Both the position numbers and the translations under genes were made by a program. From Gambelia wislizenii (taxonomy: Eukaryota > Chordata > Lepidosauria > Squamata > Crotaphytidae), in NCBI GenBank assembly GCA_030847615.1, contig JAUMIR010000003.1:63783001-63847000 (forward strand): a DNA stretch of 64,000 nucleotides, in the 5' to 3' direction. Of the stretch, positions 1 through 10,930 are shown in pieces. Each line of letters begins with the position of its first letter. Position 1 is the stretch's first letter. Under the pieces are notes generated by a model, which saw only the letters and a list, made by a program, of their open reading frames with translations, was not told where the DNA came from and ran no database searches.

Positions 1-189
1 ATTCCACCCAGGGACAGGGGGAATCCCAGCAGATAATGATCCATCAACCAACCATTAGCCAAACAGACACTAATCATCCTTGCATTTCTATACCCAGAAA
101 CTAGCCATTCAATTACAAAAATTTACATATACTCCCCAACAGGGGTTCACAGCATATAAATTCCACATACACTCCTACCCAACCATTCT

Positions 190-272
190 CTGAAGATGCC
201 AGCCACAGATGCAGGCAAAACATCAGAAAGAAACTATTCCAGAACACGGCCTCACAGCCTGGAAAAACCCCA
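190..272 (+). repeat. Short interspersed repeat R, copy 1
   Basis: A block containing GATGCCAGCCACAGATGC, then AGAACACGGCCTCACAGCC. The same block recurs near 51715 and, rearranged, near 61860. Repetition inside the window shows it is an interspersed repeat. I do not know its parent element; a Penelope-like or LINE terminal segment is possible. Confidence 0.6.
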
Positions 273-677
273 AAGAAAAAGTCTAAGGGTCTTTCATAGT
301 GCTATAATTGTGTGATGTGAAAGGGTCCTGAGAAAGTCAAATATTTTAAAGAATCTGAGACAATGCCATTGGGACTTATTTTATTCCTGTTCTTAGCTAT
401 TTTATTTTGGAGATCCATACACATTTTGTTTATCCCAGACTATTTCCTGTCAGCACCCAGTATGATGAGAGACTTTATACCAGTTCCCCAGGTCAGTTTA
501 TTATAACCCAGTATAAAATTGGAAAGAATGGGAACAAAATTTGGGACTTTCCATCATTCTGGATGTGCCCAGATGTAAGTGTATTCCTATGTTGACATAA
601 ATCTTTTCATATCTATAAAGTAGGGGAGGGGAATCTCCTATTCTCCAGAGACTGAACTTCAGTTCTCATCAGTCTCA

Positions 678-1020
678 GGACTTTTTCGGACAAGTAAAAT
701 GCAGTGCAAGCAGCCTTACCACGTTGCGAGGCTGCAGTGCTGCAGGGCGTCCCTTTCGCATGACGCCCGTCCCTGCCGGTACTGTCGCGGTACCGCAGGG
801 ACATTTGAGTGGAATATTTTGGCGATTTTTACTCACGATCGTTGATCGTTGATCGTTGATCGTGAGTAAAAATCGCCAAAATATTCCACTCAAATGTCCC
901 TGTGGTACCGCGACAGTACTGGCAGGGATGGGCGTCATCCGAAAGGGACGCCCTGCAGCGCTGCAGCCTTGCAACGTGGCGAGGCTGCTTGCACTGCATT
1001 TTACTTGTCCGAAAAAGTCC
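678..1020. mobile_element. Hairpin (foldback) element FB1, 343 bp
   Basis: The whole element is one long inverted repeat. The left end GGACTTTTTCGGACAAGTAA is matched by the reverse complement at the right end. By eye the ~160-bp arms differ at about 8 positions, mostly transitions. A 3-bp direct repeat TCA (675-677 and 1021-1023) flanks it, as expected for a target duplication. The apex (about 834-866) holds overlapping GATCGTT repeats. It encodes no protein, so it must have been moved by a transposase from elsewhere. Terminal sequence and 3-bp duplication resemble the GGACTTTATCAGA elements in this window; PIF/Harbinger-like origin is possible but unproven. Confidence 0.85.
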
Positions 1021-1269
1021 TCAGTTAGAATGTCCAGGAGTTAAGTATGATGAGAATTGTTAGCAATGAGTTCCCCAGCCCTGCTATAAGGAACAACATT
1101 TATAATCTATGCCAGCTACAAATGAGAAATTCAAAATTTCACATAACTAACACAGAAATTTTCCTTACTGTTCTGAAAATAGTTCTAGATCTAGTACCTG
1201 CTCTTCATAATCAGGTTCCAGATTCAGTCTCCAGTCAAAATCCTATGTCAGAGATGCCCTGCGTAACTT

Positions 1270-1703
1270 AGCTCCTCTTACCTTGCAACTCTTATCTCTT
1301 TTTACCAGCCTGTTAGAAATCTTATCTCTGTGAATTCTGGGCTTCTTACCCAGCCAAGGGTTTCTTCCTCCTTGGCTTGACTTCCTCCTTTTTCTCTTGC
1401 CACCCCTTATTCCTGGAATCGCCTCCTAGTAAACTTGCAGACTATTTCTTCCCTTGCTGTTTTTAAATCCAAATTGAAAACTTTTATGTTCTCTCAAACT
1501 TTTGGAATTTTGGATTAATGTTTATATCATTATTGTATTTCATTACCTGTACTGATTATTTTGTTTTATTCTGAATTATCTGTATGTTTTTTTCCTTTTC
1601 TGATTGTATTTTAGTGTTTTATATTATTAGAATAGTGATAATTGTTTTATTCTGTAACCTTTTGTAAAGCACCATGTACATCAATGGCGCTATATAAATA
1701 AAC

Positions 1704-1737
<34 letters not shown>
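1270..1737 (+). mobile_element. LINE 3' end with (GAT)n tail
   Basis: The segment reads like the last codons of an L2/Rex1-type LINE (a SLAVFKSKLKTF-like stretch near 1450-1490, with mutations), then an AT-rich 3' UTR. It ends in a GCACCATGTACATCA motif, TATATAAATAAA and a (GAT)n tail at about 1703-1737. It is 5'-truncated and dead. The exact clade is uncertain. Confidence 0.6.
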
Positions 1738-1739
<2 letters not shown>

Positions 1740-2130
1740 AATCATCAAAGCAACAGAGGCAGCCAGATTCTTCCACGTCAAGGTTGTGGTAAACCCTCTC
1801 TGGATTTTCTTGCAGACTTTAAGGGAATTTTCAAAGGGGCTGAACCTATTTTGGGGATAGAGTTGGACACCCCAGAGAGTGCATTTAAAGTCTGGAATAA
1901 AACCTGGAGTGGAGTTACCACTCCACTGACATGGAAGCTACTCGCCAACTCTGCAGAATGGATAGTACTAGACTAGATGGACCAAGGATTCACTGTCCTA
2001 TCTAGCTGCCTATGATTTTTATTCATTGATACTTTCATATGTTTGACTCAATAAAATGTTAAGAAAAAGGGACACACAGTGTTCTCAGGGTGCTGAGAGG
2101 CTTTAAAATCCTCACTGGGACTTCAGCCAT
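1738..2130. other. No recognised feature
   Basis: Apparently unique AT-rich DNA between a LINE tail and an L1 insertion. No convincing coding, RNA or repeat signal was seen. Confidence 0.5.
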
Positions 2131-2145
2131 TATCACACACTTTTT

Positions 2146-3185
2146 TTTTAATTATTTTATTTTCACCGGTCTTAGTCTGCAATATTACATAGAAATTATT
2201 ACATTCACCATTTTATTTCTTTACAATGTCTTAAACATTCAACCCTTTCAGTCACTTCCCTTACTCCCCTCCATCCACCACCCATAGCAATCTCCCCACC
2301 CACCCCATATCCCCATCACCCTTCTTCCACTTCTTCCTTCCTTTCTTTCTTCTACTTCTCTTTCTCCCTTCCTCACCTTTAATTATCTTCCATTTCTTCA
2401 CACTTCCTCATACCCTCACACATACCTTCTCCTTTCTTTCTATCTTATCTTAGCCCTCTCACATTCTCACATTCCTTCAGCCAACCTACCACTTCCTTCA
2501 CTTCACCTTCTGTCTGGGATATTTCAAATTTTTCTCTTCCTTTTCTCCTTCCTATCTTGATATTAATTTCATATATATTTTTCCCTTTCCGTCATCATCT
2601 GTTCTATAGCCCAGTTTAACTAGAGTCTTTTCTATTTAGCTTGTAGCATATGTTTTTTGTTCATTGCCTTCTTCCTGACTATTTTTATCTTAACTATTTT
2701 TCTTCTCTTCTTTAGTACACTGTCCTTGTTTTTCATTTTCCATTTTCAATTCGTCTTTATATTCCATCTTCTTTTCCAAAATTCCTGAATTGGGAGCCAC
2801 TCCTCCTCCATTTTTGCCATGTTTGCTTTATTTAAAATATATGTTAATCTGTCATTTTCTTGCATCTCTCTTAGCTTTATTAACCAGTCATCAATCAAAG
2901 GTGTTTCCTTATTTTTCCAATTTGCCGCTACCATCAATCTTGCTGCTGTTATTGCATAAAGTAGTGTTCTCCGATGATATTGTTTAAATTTTTTTTCCAA
3001 GTTGGAAGTCATGTTTAACAGGTATAACTTTGGACTCATAATAAATTGGGTGTTGTAGATTTTTTGAATTGTCTTGTGGATTTTTATCCAAAATCTTTGA
3101 ATTTTAGCACAGCCCCACCACATGTGGTACATAGTACCTACTTCTTTGTTACAACGCCAACATTTATTATTTGTCGATTTGCACA
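2146..3185 (-). mobile_element. 5'-truncated L1 LINE with target duplication
   Basis: On the minus strand this carries the end of L1 ORF2 followed by a pyrimidine-rich (on the plus strand) 3' UTR and a poly-A tail, seen as a T run at 2141-2149. It is flanked by a 15-bp direct repeat TATCACACACTTTTT (2131-2145 and 3186-3200), the expected product of target-primed reverse transcription. Only about the last kilobase is present, so it is a dead-on-arrival copy. The clear duplication shows that it is complete as inserted, not eroded later. Confidence 0.9.
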
Positions 3186-3195
3186 TATCACACAC
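2746..3195 (-). pseudogene. L1 ORF2 C-terminal remnant
   Basis: About 149 codons open on the minus strand. It contains the cysteine-rich motif CWRC...GTMYHMWWGC, typical of the L1 ORF2 C-terminus, then an AITAARLMVAANWKNKETP stretch also characteristic of vertebrate L1. The endonuclease and reverse-transcriptase domains are absent through 5' truncation. The open frame runs a few codons into the upstream target duplication. It cannot support retrotransposition by itself. Confidence 0.88.
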
Positions 3196-3200
3196 TTTTT

Positions 3201-3554
3201 AAAATGTAATCTCTTAGAATGTCTTATTGGTTTATGTAGAATAGCTAAACAAACCATAACGTCCACATGGGTGTTTGTCTTTACTATTTACTTTTCCAAA
3301 GGTGTCTAATGGGTTTCAGATATTATGTTTGGGAGTTTCTTTAAGAAATCAAGCAATCTTTGTTCCAAGGACAAAATAGTGATTCTTCCCCACAGATCTG
3401 TTTCAAAGAGAAACCAGTGATTTTACCTCAGAGTTACTGAACACTCAGTGGGAGGTGCTATGCACTTGCCTTGCCCTTTTCAAGCACTTGAACCATGATA
3501 TTTTGTCAGTGTGATAACTGCAGTTCTATGTATTTTCAGAGTTTGGAAAATACA
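3201..3554. other. No recognised feature
   Basis: Apparently unique sequence between the L1 target duplication and a small palindromic MITE. Nothing supportable was seen. Confidence 0.5.
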
Positions 3555-3559
3555 TATGT

Positions 3560-3655
3560 GTTCTAAAATTCTCAGAATACCCAGCTAGCATGTCTATTAG
3601 TGGCCATGTGGGCTGGGGGATTCTGGGAGTTGTGGTGCAAAAAAATACTTTTCCA
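3560..3655. repeat. Short palindromic MITE-like repeat
   Basis: Inverted motifs AAAATTCTCAGAATACCC and GGGGATTCTGGGAGTTGT surround a CTAGCATG core. Similar units occur near 30180, 40380 and 42435. This is a common sauropsid nonautonomous DNA-repeat type, probably hAT-related by inference. Confidence 0.5.
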
Positions 3656-3701
3656 AGCTCTGTGCATGTTTACTTAGAAAGAAATCTCATGGTCTTCACT
3701 A

Positions 3702-4454
3702 GGAACTATATCACATGAGCATCTAAAAACACTATCATTCTGCAATTGAGGAAAGCGGAAACATAGTGGCATGATTACAGTAATTATCTCATGTTGCCAT
3801 AATCATACAACACTACCGCTAATAGAAGATCACACGGCCACATACTAGTGTTTTAAGAATGGGATTGAAGTTTGTGCTTGTTTTCGCATTGTGTTGTAAT
3901 GACAGAGTATTAATGTTTCAAGATGGCCCGCGCATGCATCTTAATTTTTTTTTCTACTTCCGTGATTTTGCATGGGTGAGATTTCGGCTGTTCTCGCAAG
4001 AAGATGCCACTTCAATTAAACACACCAAAAACAAAGGCATTAACAAAGAAACTAACAAATTCACAACTTAACAATTAAACAAACAAAAACATTCTGAGAA
4101 AAGGTGACAGTTCATTAAAAGAGCATCCTGGAGCTCCCCTTCATGCTCTCCTCTGGAAGTTTAATTATGTGTTCTTGTTGAGAATGAGGAGGGAGAAAAG
4201 AGGGAGGAATGCCCATTCATGTGGTAATATCGAAACTACAACGGGACAGAATTATCGCACGCTTGTCAATACCATGAAAACAGCACTATTGAGAGCTATT
4301 CATAGCTTTTGCCCGTGAATGAAAAGTTACGTGTAATTAACGGCTGGAGCACACACAGACCATGGGAGGAAGACAATGTCATGCAATAATGGGAAGCCAT
4401 TTGTGTTACTATCCCACTGCAATGTTGCCATTTTGGCCTTGTGTGATAAAGGCC
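3702..4454. mobile_element. TIR element T1 (GGACTWTATCACA type)
   Basis: The left end GGAACTATATCACATG pairs with the right end GTGTGATAAAGGCC. Just inside are ACACTATCATTCTGCAATTG and GAGGAAAGCGGAAACAT, which recur at 10960-10990 in element T3. TA is shared at both flanks but no exact 3-bp duplication survives. No transposase reading frame is present, so it is nonautonomous. Confidence 0.65.
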
Positions 4455-5360
4455 TAAGTCTTACTTCCTATTAGGAACATAAATGACTGTAGTTGTAACT
4501 GTTGTTTCAGTTATTACATGCATGGGATTGTGATGATTTCATGGGGCCTGCTGCCTGTGACAACAATGGAAATGAGTGATGCACATCCCCTTGTGCCATT
4601 TTGTGTTTTCCAAAAGTGTTTATTATCAATTTATACTATCCAAAGGATGAACAGTTTTCTGTTCTGCTGCTCTAGGGCAGAATAATCCCTCTGGTAATAA
4701 CATCAGTTTTGCAAATGCCATCAAGGGTATTCACGCTCTCCTGCAATAATGATCTGTTTGGTGAATCTTCAACATTATTTTTCAAATTGCATTTCATTTC
4801 CAGGGCTGTGACTCCCCACCCCACCCCACCCCACTAATCCCCACCCCACCCCACTTTTAGTGCAAGACTCCACATCTGCTCTGATTTTCAAGAGTTGCAA
4901 ATAGAAGTTATTCCATTTCCCTCTTTATAGGGATTGAATATCAACAAAAACCTGTCAGGAGGACACACAAAAAAGGCATTAAAGAAAATAACAGCGCCAT
5001 CTACTGGACTCAGTTGCAAAAGAGCAATTTCAATATTTTCCTTAGAAGTTCCTTTCCATTTTAATTTAAAAAATAAATAAAAGTAAAACAGAACTTCAGG
5101 GGAAAAAATGACTTGCCCAGTGGGAAATGCATTCCCCATAAAATGATATGTATTATTTCTTGCAAACAATCTGGATTCATTGTGGGGGTGGTAAATCACA
5201 AAAGAGCATTCCTCAGGTGCATACTCTTTTTGGTCTAGGTGGGTCAGCATCCGTCTCTCCTCCTTACCTCCCACATCCTGCTTTCCTGCTTTCTCCCACA
5301 TCACTTTGAGACCACATTAATGTCCTGGGTTCTAACACTGGGGTGGTTGTTTACACAGTG
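4455..5360. other. Mostly unique DNA with a (CCCCA)n tract
   Basis: No gene was recognised. A short tandem CCCCA tract lies at about 4813-4853. Open frames on the minus strand between 4888 and 5304 show no family motifs and are probably chance. Confidence 0.5.
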
Positions 5361-5645
5361 GGCTTTTTCAGATAGTACTTACTGTGCTAGGAGTTCGCGC
5401 TAGAGACACAGCACTGTCACGCGGCAGGGGGTCCATTTTGGATGCCGCTGTCCCTCTTCTGAAATCATCTGTTTCACTTCTGTGAAGGATTGGAAGCAGC
5501 CGCGCCATATTTTAATCACGGTGAAATATGGCACGGCCACTTCCAATCCTTCACGGAAGTGAAACAGATGATTTTGGAAGAGGGACAGCAGTGCCGTGCC
5601 TCTAGCGAGACCTCCTAGTGTGGTAAGTGCCATCTGAAAAAGTCC
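5361..5645. mobile_element. Hairpin element FB2, about 285 bp
   Basis: The left end GGCTTTTTCAGAT pairs with the right end ATCTGAAAAAGTCC, and the arms pair over most of their length, for example AAATCATCTGTTTCACTTC against its complement near 5555. The left arm has about 37 extra bases (around 5418-5455) missing from the right arm, so one arm has a deletion. AGTG flanks both sides (5357-5360, 5646-5649), consistent with a 3-bp duplication plus one chance match. It is related to FB3 by shared arm segments. Confidence 0.82.
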
Positions 5646-5790
5646 AGTGTAAAAAAAAATAATAGGAAATGCAATCTCAAAAAAAAAAAGATAAAAGAAG
5701 AGACAGAACTAAAGTAAGTATGCATACGTTACTTTGCACATTTAGAAATAATTTCTATCATTTCAGTTACATTTCTGTACATCTCAATAT

Positions 5791-6009
5791 AAAGCCAGCA
5801 TGGTGTAGTGGTTTGAGTGTTGGACCAGGATGCTGGGAGACCAGGGTTTGAATCTCCACTTATCCATGGAAATTTACTGGGTGACTTTGGGCAAATCACA
5901 CTCACTTAGTCTTTCAGGAAGGCAATGGCAAACCTCCTCTGAATCAATCTGGCCAAGAAAACCGTAGGACAGTCAGGAGTTGAATTAAAGGCACCTAATA
6001 ACAACAGCA
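5791..6009 (+). mobile_element. tRNA-derived SINE (family S1), copy 1
   Basis: The head has a pol III A-box-like TGGTGTAGTGGTTTGAGTG and B-box-like GGTTTGAATCTCC. The body contains TGGGTGACTTTGGGCAA and GGCAATGGCAAAC, and the end is AAGGCACCTAATAACAAC. Imperfect direct repeats ACATCTCAATAT (5779-5790) and ACATCTCTCCAT (6010-6021) look like a target duplication. Confidence 0.85.
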
Positions 6010-6252
6010 ACATCTCTCCATACTGAGGAAAGCAGCTGCCAGGTGACCTGTTTAACTGTTAATTAACAACCTCACTCTCCATTCTTTAAACCATGTTTGA
6101 ACTGGACAAATGTTTCAGATAAAGGACATCTTCAGGCAGAAGGCTGTCCTGTCACAGCTCGTAAATATTCTCCTCAGTAAAACAGGATATATTGCCACCA
6201 TATCCAACATGGCACAATGAATGTGTTTGTGGGAGAGGACATGTCATGTAAA

Positions 6253-6865
6253 GGAGACTATCAGACGAATGCCTAAAAACATTATTACGGCACTATATTT
6301 TACAGTGTTCATGTTCTGGCACAATGACACACGTTTTTGCACGCTGCCGTGATAACGATACAAAATCGCTCTAAGAATCCGGCAATACAAATGCCCATGC
6401 TGCTTACTTCCACATTTCTCTGTGAACAAGATTTTAGCGCATCTCTCAAGAAGATGTGAGCGTGCTAAAAAGCCCCCAAACACCAACATTAAAAAAAGAA
6501 AAGAAAACATTCAGAAAAGCACCGGTGCATGTTTAGAAACTTGCAAGCAAGATGGGGAGGTTTATAAAAAGAGCATACAGTACCTAGTTTTCCTGTTCGC
6601 ACCAGAAAGTGTTCTGGTGGGACCACCCATTAATGCTGGAATCACACCAGCAGAACAGGGCACCTTCTTGCACACATGAAAATCTGGAACACAAATGCTA
6701 TGAGAGATCAGCTTTCGACTTCTCTCCAACAATAAAAAAAGAACTCCCTCGTAATGGCAGCAGAACAATTGCAGAATGCTGGGGCACAACATCGTCTGAT
6801 AAGAAAGCCCTTTTGCGATCTCATGGCATCGTTATAATGCTGTTTTGATGTGTCTGATAATCTCC
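6253..6865. mobile_element. TIR element T2 (GGAGATTATCAGA type)
   Basis: GGAGACTATCAGACGAATG at the left pairs with GTGTCTGATAATCTCC at the right. Near-terminal sequence before the right end (CTCATGGCATCGTTATAATGC) resembles that of the element at 63352-63959. The flanking bases do not form an exact duplication. It is noncoding and nonautonomous. Confidence 0.7.
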
Positions 6866-7347
6866 ATAGATATTCTTTTTCACTAACTGGGTTGTTAATT
6901 CAAAAGATTCCAAATGAAAAGGAACAAAATGAAATGGAACTAAATGTGCAGTAGCAAATACAGGATTCCTAACCTTGTGTTTGTGTCAGACTTGCAAAGG
7001 AGTGGCAAATGGAGAAATTGAAAGGGAGAAGGCCAATTCATCATTCTAGTGTTTATCTGTTTTTTTTTTATTGTTCCCCTTGGTGCTTTCCCCCACATCA
7101 CTGGAAAACCCATTTCAGAACCCTACTTGGAGAAAAGACCTCTAGGAATGGGTTGAGGAAAAAAAATGGTGGAGGAGAAAGCTTGTCCCTCCCGCCCATT
7201 ATTTCTCTTCTGCAAATGCTGGTTGCTCTTGCTTTTTATACTGATGGTAAACATAGGGTTGAGAATCCTGTCGTTGTTGAGTACACCATTATGTTGTGAT
7301 GCCAACTTCTCTTAAAACTGATCTGTACTTGGGTATGCGCACTCCGC
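6866..7347. other. No recognised feature
   Basis: Apparently unique sequence with a short T run near 7061. No supported gene. Confidence 0.5.
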
Positions 7348-7400
7348 GAGCCAACATGGTGTAGTAGTCTGAGCACTGTGAAGGCACACAACAACAGTAA
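7348..7400 (+). mobile_element. Internally deleted SINE S1
   Basis: The S1 head (GAGCCAACATGGTGTAGTAG) is joined directly to the S1 end (GAAGGCACACAACAACAG), and the roughly 170-bp middle is missing. This is either a deletion after insertion or a deleted RNA that was inserted. Confidence 0.65.
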
Positions 7401-8328
7401 TGCATTTTCCCCTTTCAGACTATGGCTAGTATGAATGGTACATGTTTTGTTGCCTTCCTAAGAAGTGTGACCACTGGCAGGGAAAGAATCTTGCTCAGAG
7501 ATAGGAATTTTGCAGCTCTCCTGTCCAGTGATTCAACTATCAGCATTCCACCCCATTGGCTGGCGGCTTCTATGAGTTCAACCTCTGGTGTGCCCTGCAA
7601 TTCTCATTTATGGTTGCCAGATTTCAGGGCACTTAGTTTCAGGGTCTGGTTGCTCTCCTCTAGTTCTCAGTGCAATTGGAAGGAGTCTCAGAGCAATAGC
7701 ACTATCTTGAGAAGTGTGTATGTATATAGTCTCCTCATTACTTAGACTTGGTGTTTTAAAACAGTTACCTGTGTAATTGTGGTTTATCATGATCAATGAC
7801 AAATCCAGGCCACCCCTTGTGACATCACCAGGGCATGCCTCCAGTCCATCACAAGAGGTCATCTCTATGTCTCAAGTTTGGGCCCTGAAATTCTAGGGCC
7901 TGGGACAGCCCTGATCTAGCAACCCTATTCTCATCCTTTATTTACCTCTTCTTCCGAAGTATTTAAAATAGAAAAGCAACAATTGCACAGGAACATACTG
8001 ACTGCAGTAATTCAACAAACATGATAATTAGAGGGAGATTTGCATTTCCCTCACAAGATAATAATGAGGCATGATACTAATGAATACATATGATATGCCG
8101 GAAGCAGAGTTGCTATTCTGAATAAAATATCTGGACTCCGAGTCTAGCTAGGGAACAAAAGGCTACACGTATCACACTCACTTTAGTCTGTGAGAACTGG
8201 GCCTCAGTTCTTTGCATATTCAGAATCACCTAATATAAAAATTTTGGTGAGCCTAACCCAGAACTGAGTATAATTTGATGCTTGCTTGCAAAGATATTAT
8301 GTCTCTTTGTCTGTATTCGCTAAATCAA
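7401..8328. other. No recognised feature
   Basis: Apparently unique DNA. A 107-codon plus-strand frame at 7422-7745 is overlapped by minus-strand frames and shows no domain, so I do not call it a gene. Confidence 0.45.
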
Positions 8329-8980
8329 GGGCAGGTCTATATGGACGCCATAATCCAGGGCCAATCTGGAGCATTATGCTCCAGACGGGCCCTGGATTCA
8401 ACATGATGGGGGCCACACTTACTTGGGGTGAAGCTGTTTCAGAGTTCAGACAGGTCAGGTGGGCTGACACCATATTGGCCCCGATGATCTCTCCTTGTCC
8501 CTGGTGCCACTACCGCTGCTACCTCACTGGCCAAGAGCCTAACCAGCACTGATGCGTCTGCTGAGGTCAGAACAGGGTGCCCAGGCATGTCATTCTCCCC
8601 CCACCAACTTGTTGATTGCACAGATGCCCAAGTCTGACCTCAGCAGAAGTGCCAGCACCAGCCCGGCTCTTGCAAGGAGCTGCTTGGCTGGCAAGACAGT
8701 GGCAGTGGAGGCTCTGAAGAAGAGTCATCCCCTTCCCTGTGCTGCTCACCACAGGGTAAGGGAGTTGGCACCATATTTGTGTGTGGACAACTGGATTGGG
8801 CCACACTGAGCCTGATCCAATTGTCCAGACAGCAAAAGAACCAGAGGCACCCTGGAATCCTGTGGTTTCTCTTAAGCTGGATTAACAGTTTAATAAAGTG
8901 GATTTGCTGCATGCTTTGTTTGGACACATCACATTGGGCCTCGGGTAAGTTTGGTTTATTTCCTTACTGTAGACAAGCCC
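8329..8980. mobile_element. Candidate TIR element U1 (GGGCTTGTCTA type)
   Basis: The left end GGGCAGGTCTATATGG resembles the complement of the right end ACTGTAGACAAGCCC. A near-perfect 47-bp palindrome (8352-8398) lies just inside the left end. No flanking duplication was recognised and no transposase is encoded. The terminal type recurs at 24.17, 29.17, 55.92 and possibly 60.17 kb. Confidence 0.5.
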
Positions 8981-10259
8981 ATGAGAACTACTCTTCCAGA
9001 TGACCTAAAAGATCAGCTCACATACAATACATGTTCCTCTAATGTTTCTCCAAATTACAGTAATACCATATTAATAAGCTTTCCAACTTTTCTAAAAGCT
9101 GTTCTCCTACACTTCTATCATTAACGCTTTAAAATGGAGTTACTAATCTGTCTCATTCTTCTCATTGCTTAGAGAACATGATCCCAGCACTAGAGAGGTA
9201 AAGAGGCATGCAGAATGCACAAAGAACAGGACAGATTAAAAAAAACCCACCAGGGTGCTGGACATACAGCCTATAGGACAAGTAGTACCTTTTATATGGT
9301 CACCTACATCAAGAGCTGTAGAAAGACCAGCTCCGCAGTCAGAAACCATTGACCTGAAGGGTCAAAAGGGTCAGTTAATTTTTATATCCCAAATATATAC
9401 TATTCTCCCAATACCACATGCATAGCTTGGGGTGCTCAGAAGTTTCCTTTATATTAATGAAGTAGCCATTCCAGTATTTCACCAACGTTCTAAGGATAAC
9501 CACATTTCTGAACACTTTGATGTTACTAGAGTCATCTTCTGAATCTGAATGGGTGAAACAAGGGTCTGGGCCCTTTCCCAGAAACACTGAAAATGGTTAT
9601 TTTTAGCAATAGCTCAGGAATGCATTGGTCACAGCAGAATCCATTGGGCAATTACAAAGTCCTAAAGTCACTGGTGCCAGGAGAGCTTATCTCCCAGTTT
9701 TCTCTTCCATATCTGATTGTGCTCATTGGTTTGGTTGTCAGTCAGCTGTCATACTGACCCTTCCATAATTGCTTTCTCATGTTGATGATTCACTAAGAAA
9801 GAAAACCTAGCATAGTCTCTCATTGTACAGAGAAGAGAAGAAACAGAGCGGTCTGCCTGCAAATCGGAGGAAGACAAAAACAGTTATTATTGCATAAAGA
9901 GGCAATGAAGAGATGCAATATGATCTGATGCAATGTGATCTTCATTGTCAGAAGACAATGGCAATGGTCACTTGCAAGTACTGTGAGTTAGCTTTTAAAA
10001 GAGAGATTATTTGGTTATTACTGCATACAGTGACGTGCTTTGTGGTGTTTGATCAAGGGCTACACAAATAGTTGGGCCAAGGGTGAAGCTTTAGCTTCCT
10101 CTAAATAGCAGATCAGCACTTCAGATACAAATAGGACTAAGGGTCAAGGTGCATAAAACAGGAGAAGAGTAACTGAGCCTTTCCAAGGAAAAATCTAGTG
10201 AGAATGGAAATGGAGACTAGAACCAAAGCAAAGGGCACGATTGAGGTGCTAAAAGAAAT
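8981..10259. other. No recognised feature
   Basis: Apparently unique DNA. No repeat family, gene or RNA could be supported. Confidence 0.5.
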
Positions 10260-10269
10260 AGAGCTGTTT

Positions 10270-10498
10270 GTAGTCTAAATACCTTGAAGGCACCAGATCC
10301 CATCTGATCTTGGAAACTAAGCAGGGTCAGGCCCCATTAGTACTTGGATGGGAGACCACCAAAAAATGCCAGGGGCTGTAGGCACTATTTCAGAGGAAGG
10401 CAATGGCAAACCACCTCTGAATATTCTTTGCCTAAGAAAACCCTATGAAATTCATGGGGTCACCATAAGACAGGTGACATGAAGGCACATACACATAC
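10270..10498 (+). mobile_element. 5S-rRNA-derived SINE
   Basis: The first ~115 bp (about 10272-10387) is clearly derived from 5S rRNA. It keeps the internal promoter: an A-box-like ACTAAGCAGGGTCAG at 10316-10330 and a C-box-like CTTGGATGGGAGACC at 10343-10357. The body after that (GGCAATGGCAAACCACCTCTG, AAGAAAACCCTATG, GAAGGCACATACAC) is the same as in tRNA-headed SINE S1. Near-identical direct repeats AGAGCTGTTT (10260-10269) and AGAGTTGTTT (10499-10508) are a target duplication. The 5S part is mutated, so it is not a 5S gene. Confidence 0.9.
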
Positions 10499-10508
10499 AG
10501 AGTTGTTT

Positions 10509-10930
10509 CAGCATGTGTGATATGATTTGTGGGTATTCTACCACCTTTCTGTACTTAGGCACCTGATTCCATGTTTGGAGGAATTCCAGGGTAAAATGTG
10601 CCATGAAAGAACACATTTTGGATTCTTGTACAGTGTGGACCTATTCATCATGCTATGGTGGTGTACAATCTGAAGGTTATCATCTGCTAATGAAGTCAGT
10701 GAGCAGTGAACGTGCTATGTGACTGGATCCTATGACTGTCCAAACAGCAGCTATGTATTCTGCTAATTACAAAATGTAGTTCTATGCCTTAAATGAAAAA
10801 GAATCAGCATGTGTGTGCGCATGTACATGAACACACAGAGCACAAGAATTAGCAACATCCAGAATCTCCTGAGTTCATACTTAGGTAATCCATTGAAATC
10901 AAACCTAAGCCCTATTTATACTTACTCAAA
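10509..10930. other. No recognised feature
   Basis: Apparently unique DNA between a SINE and a TIR element. Nothing supportable was seen. Confidence 0.5.

Noticed and set aside
4811..4855. CRISPR-like or regulatory GC array
   Set aside because: A simple CCCCA tandem without spacers, in a vertebrate context.
5795..5850. tRNA gene
   Set aside because: A and B box-like motifs are present but no cloverleaf closes. The sequence is a SINE head repeated elsewhere in the window.
7422..7862. Opposed open frames of about 107 and 84 codons
   Set aside because: No motif is present, and opposed open frames of this length are expected by chance in 64 kb.
10270..10390. 5S rRNA gene
   Set aside because: The 5S part is mutated, lacks the terminator and continues into a SINE body with a target duplication.
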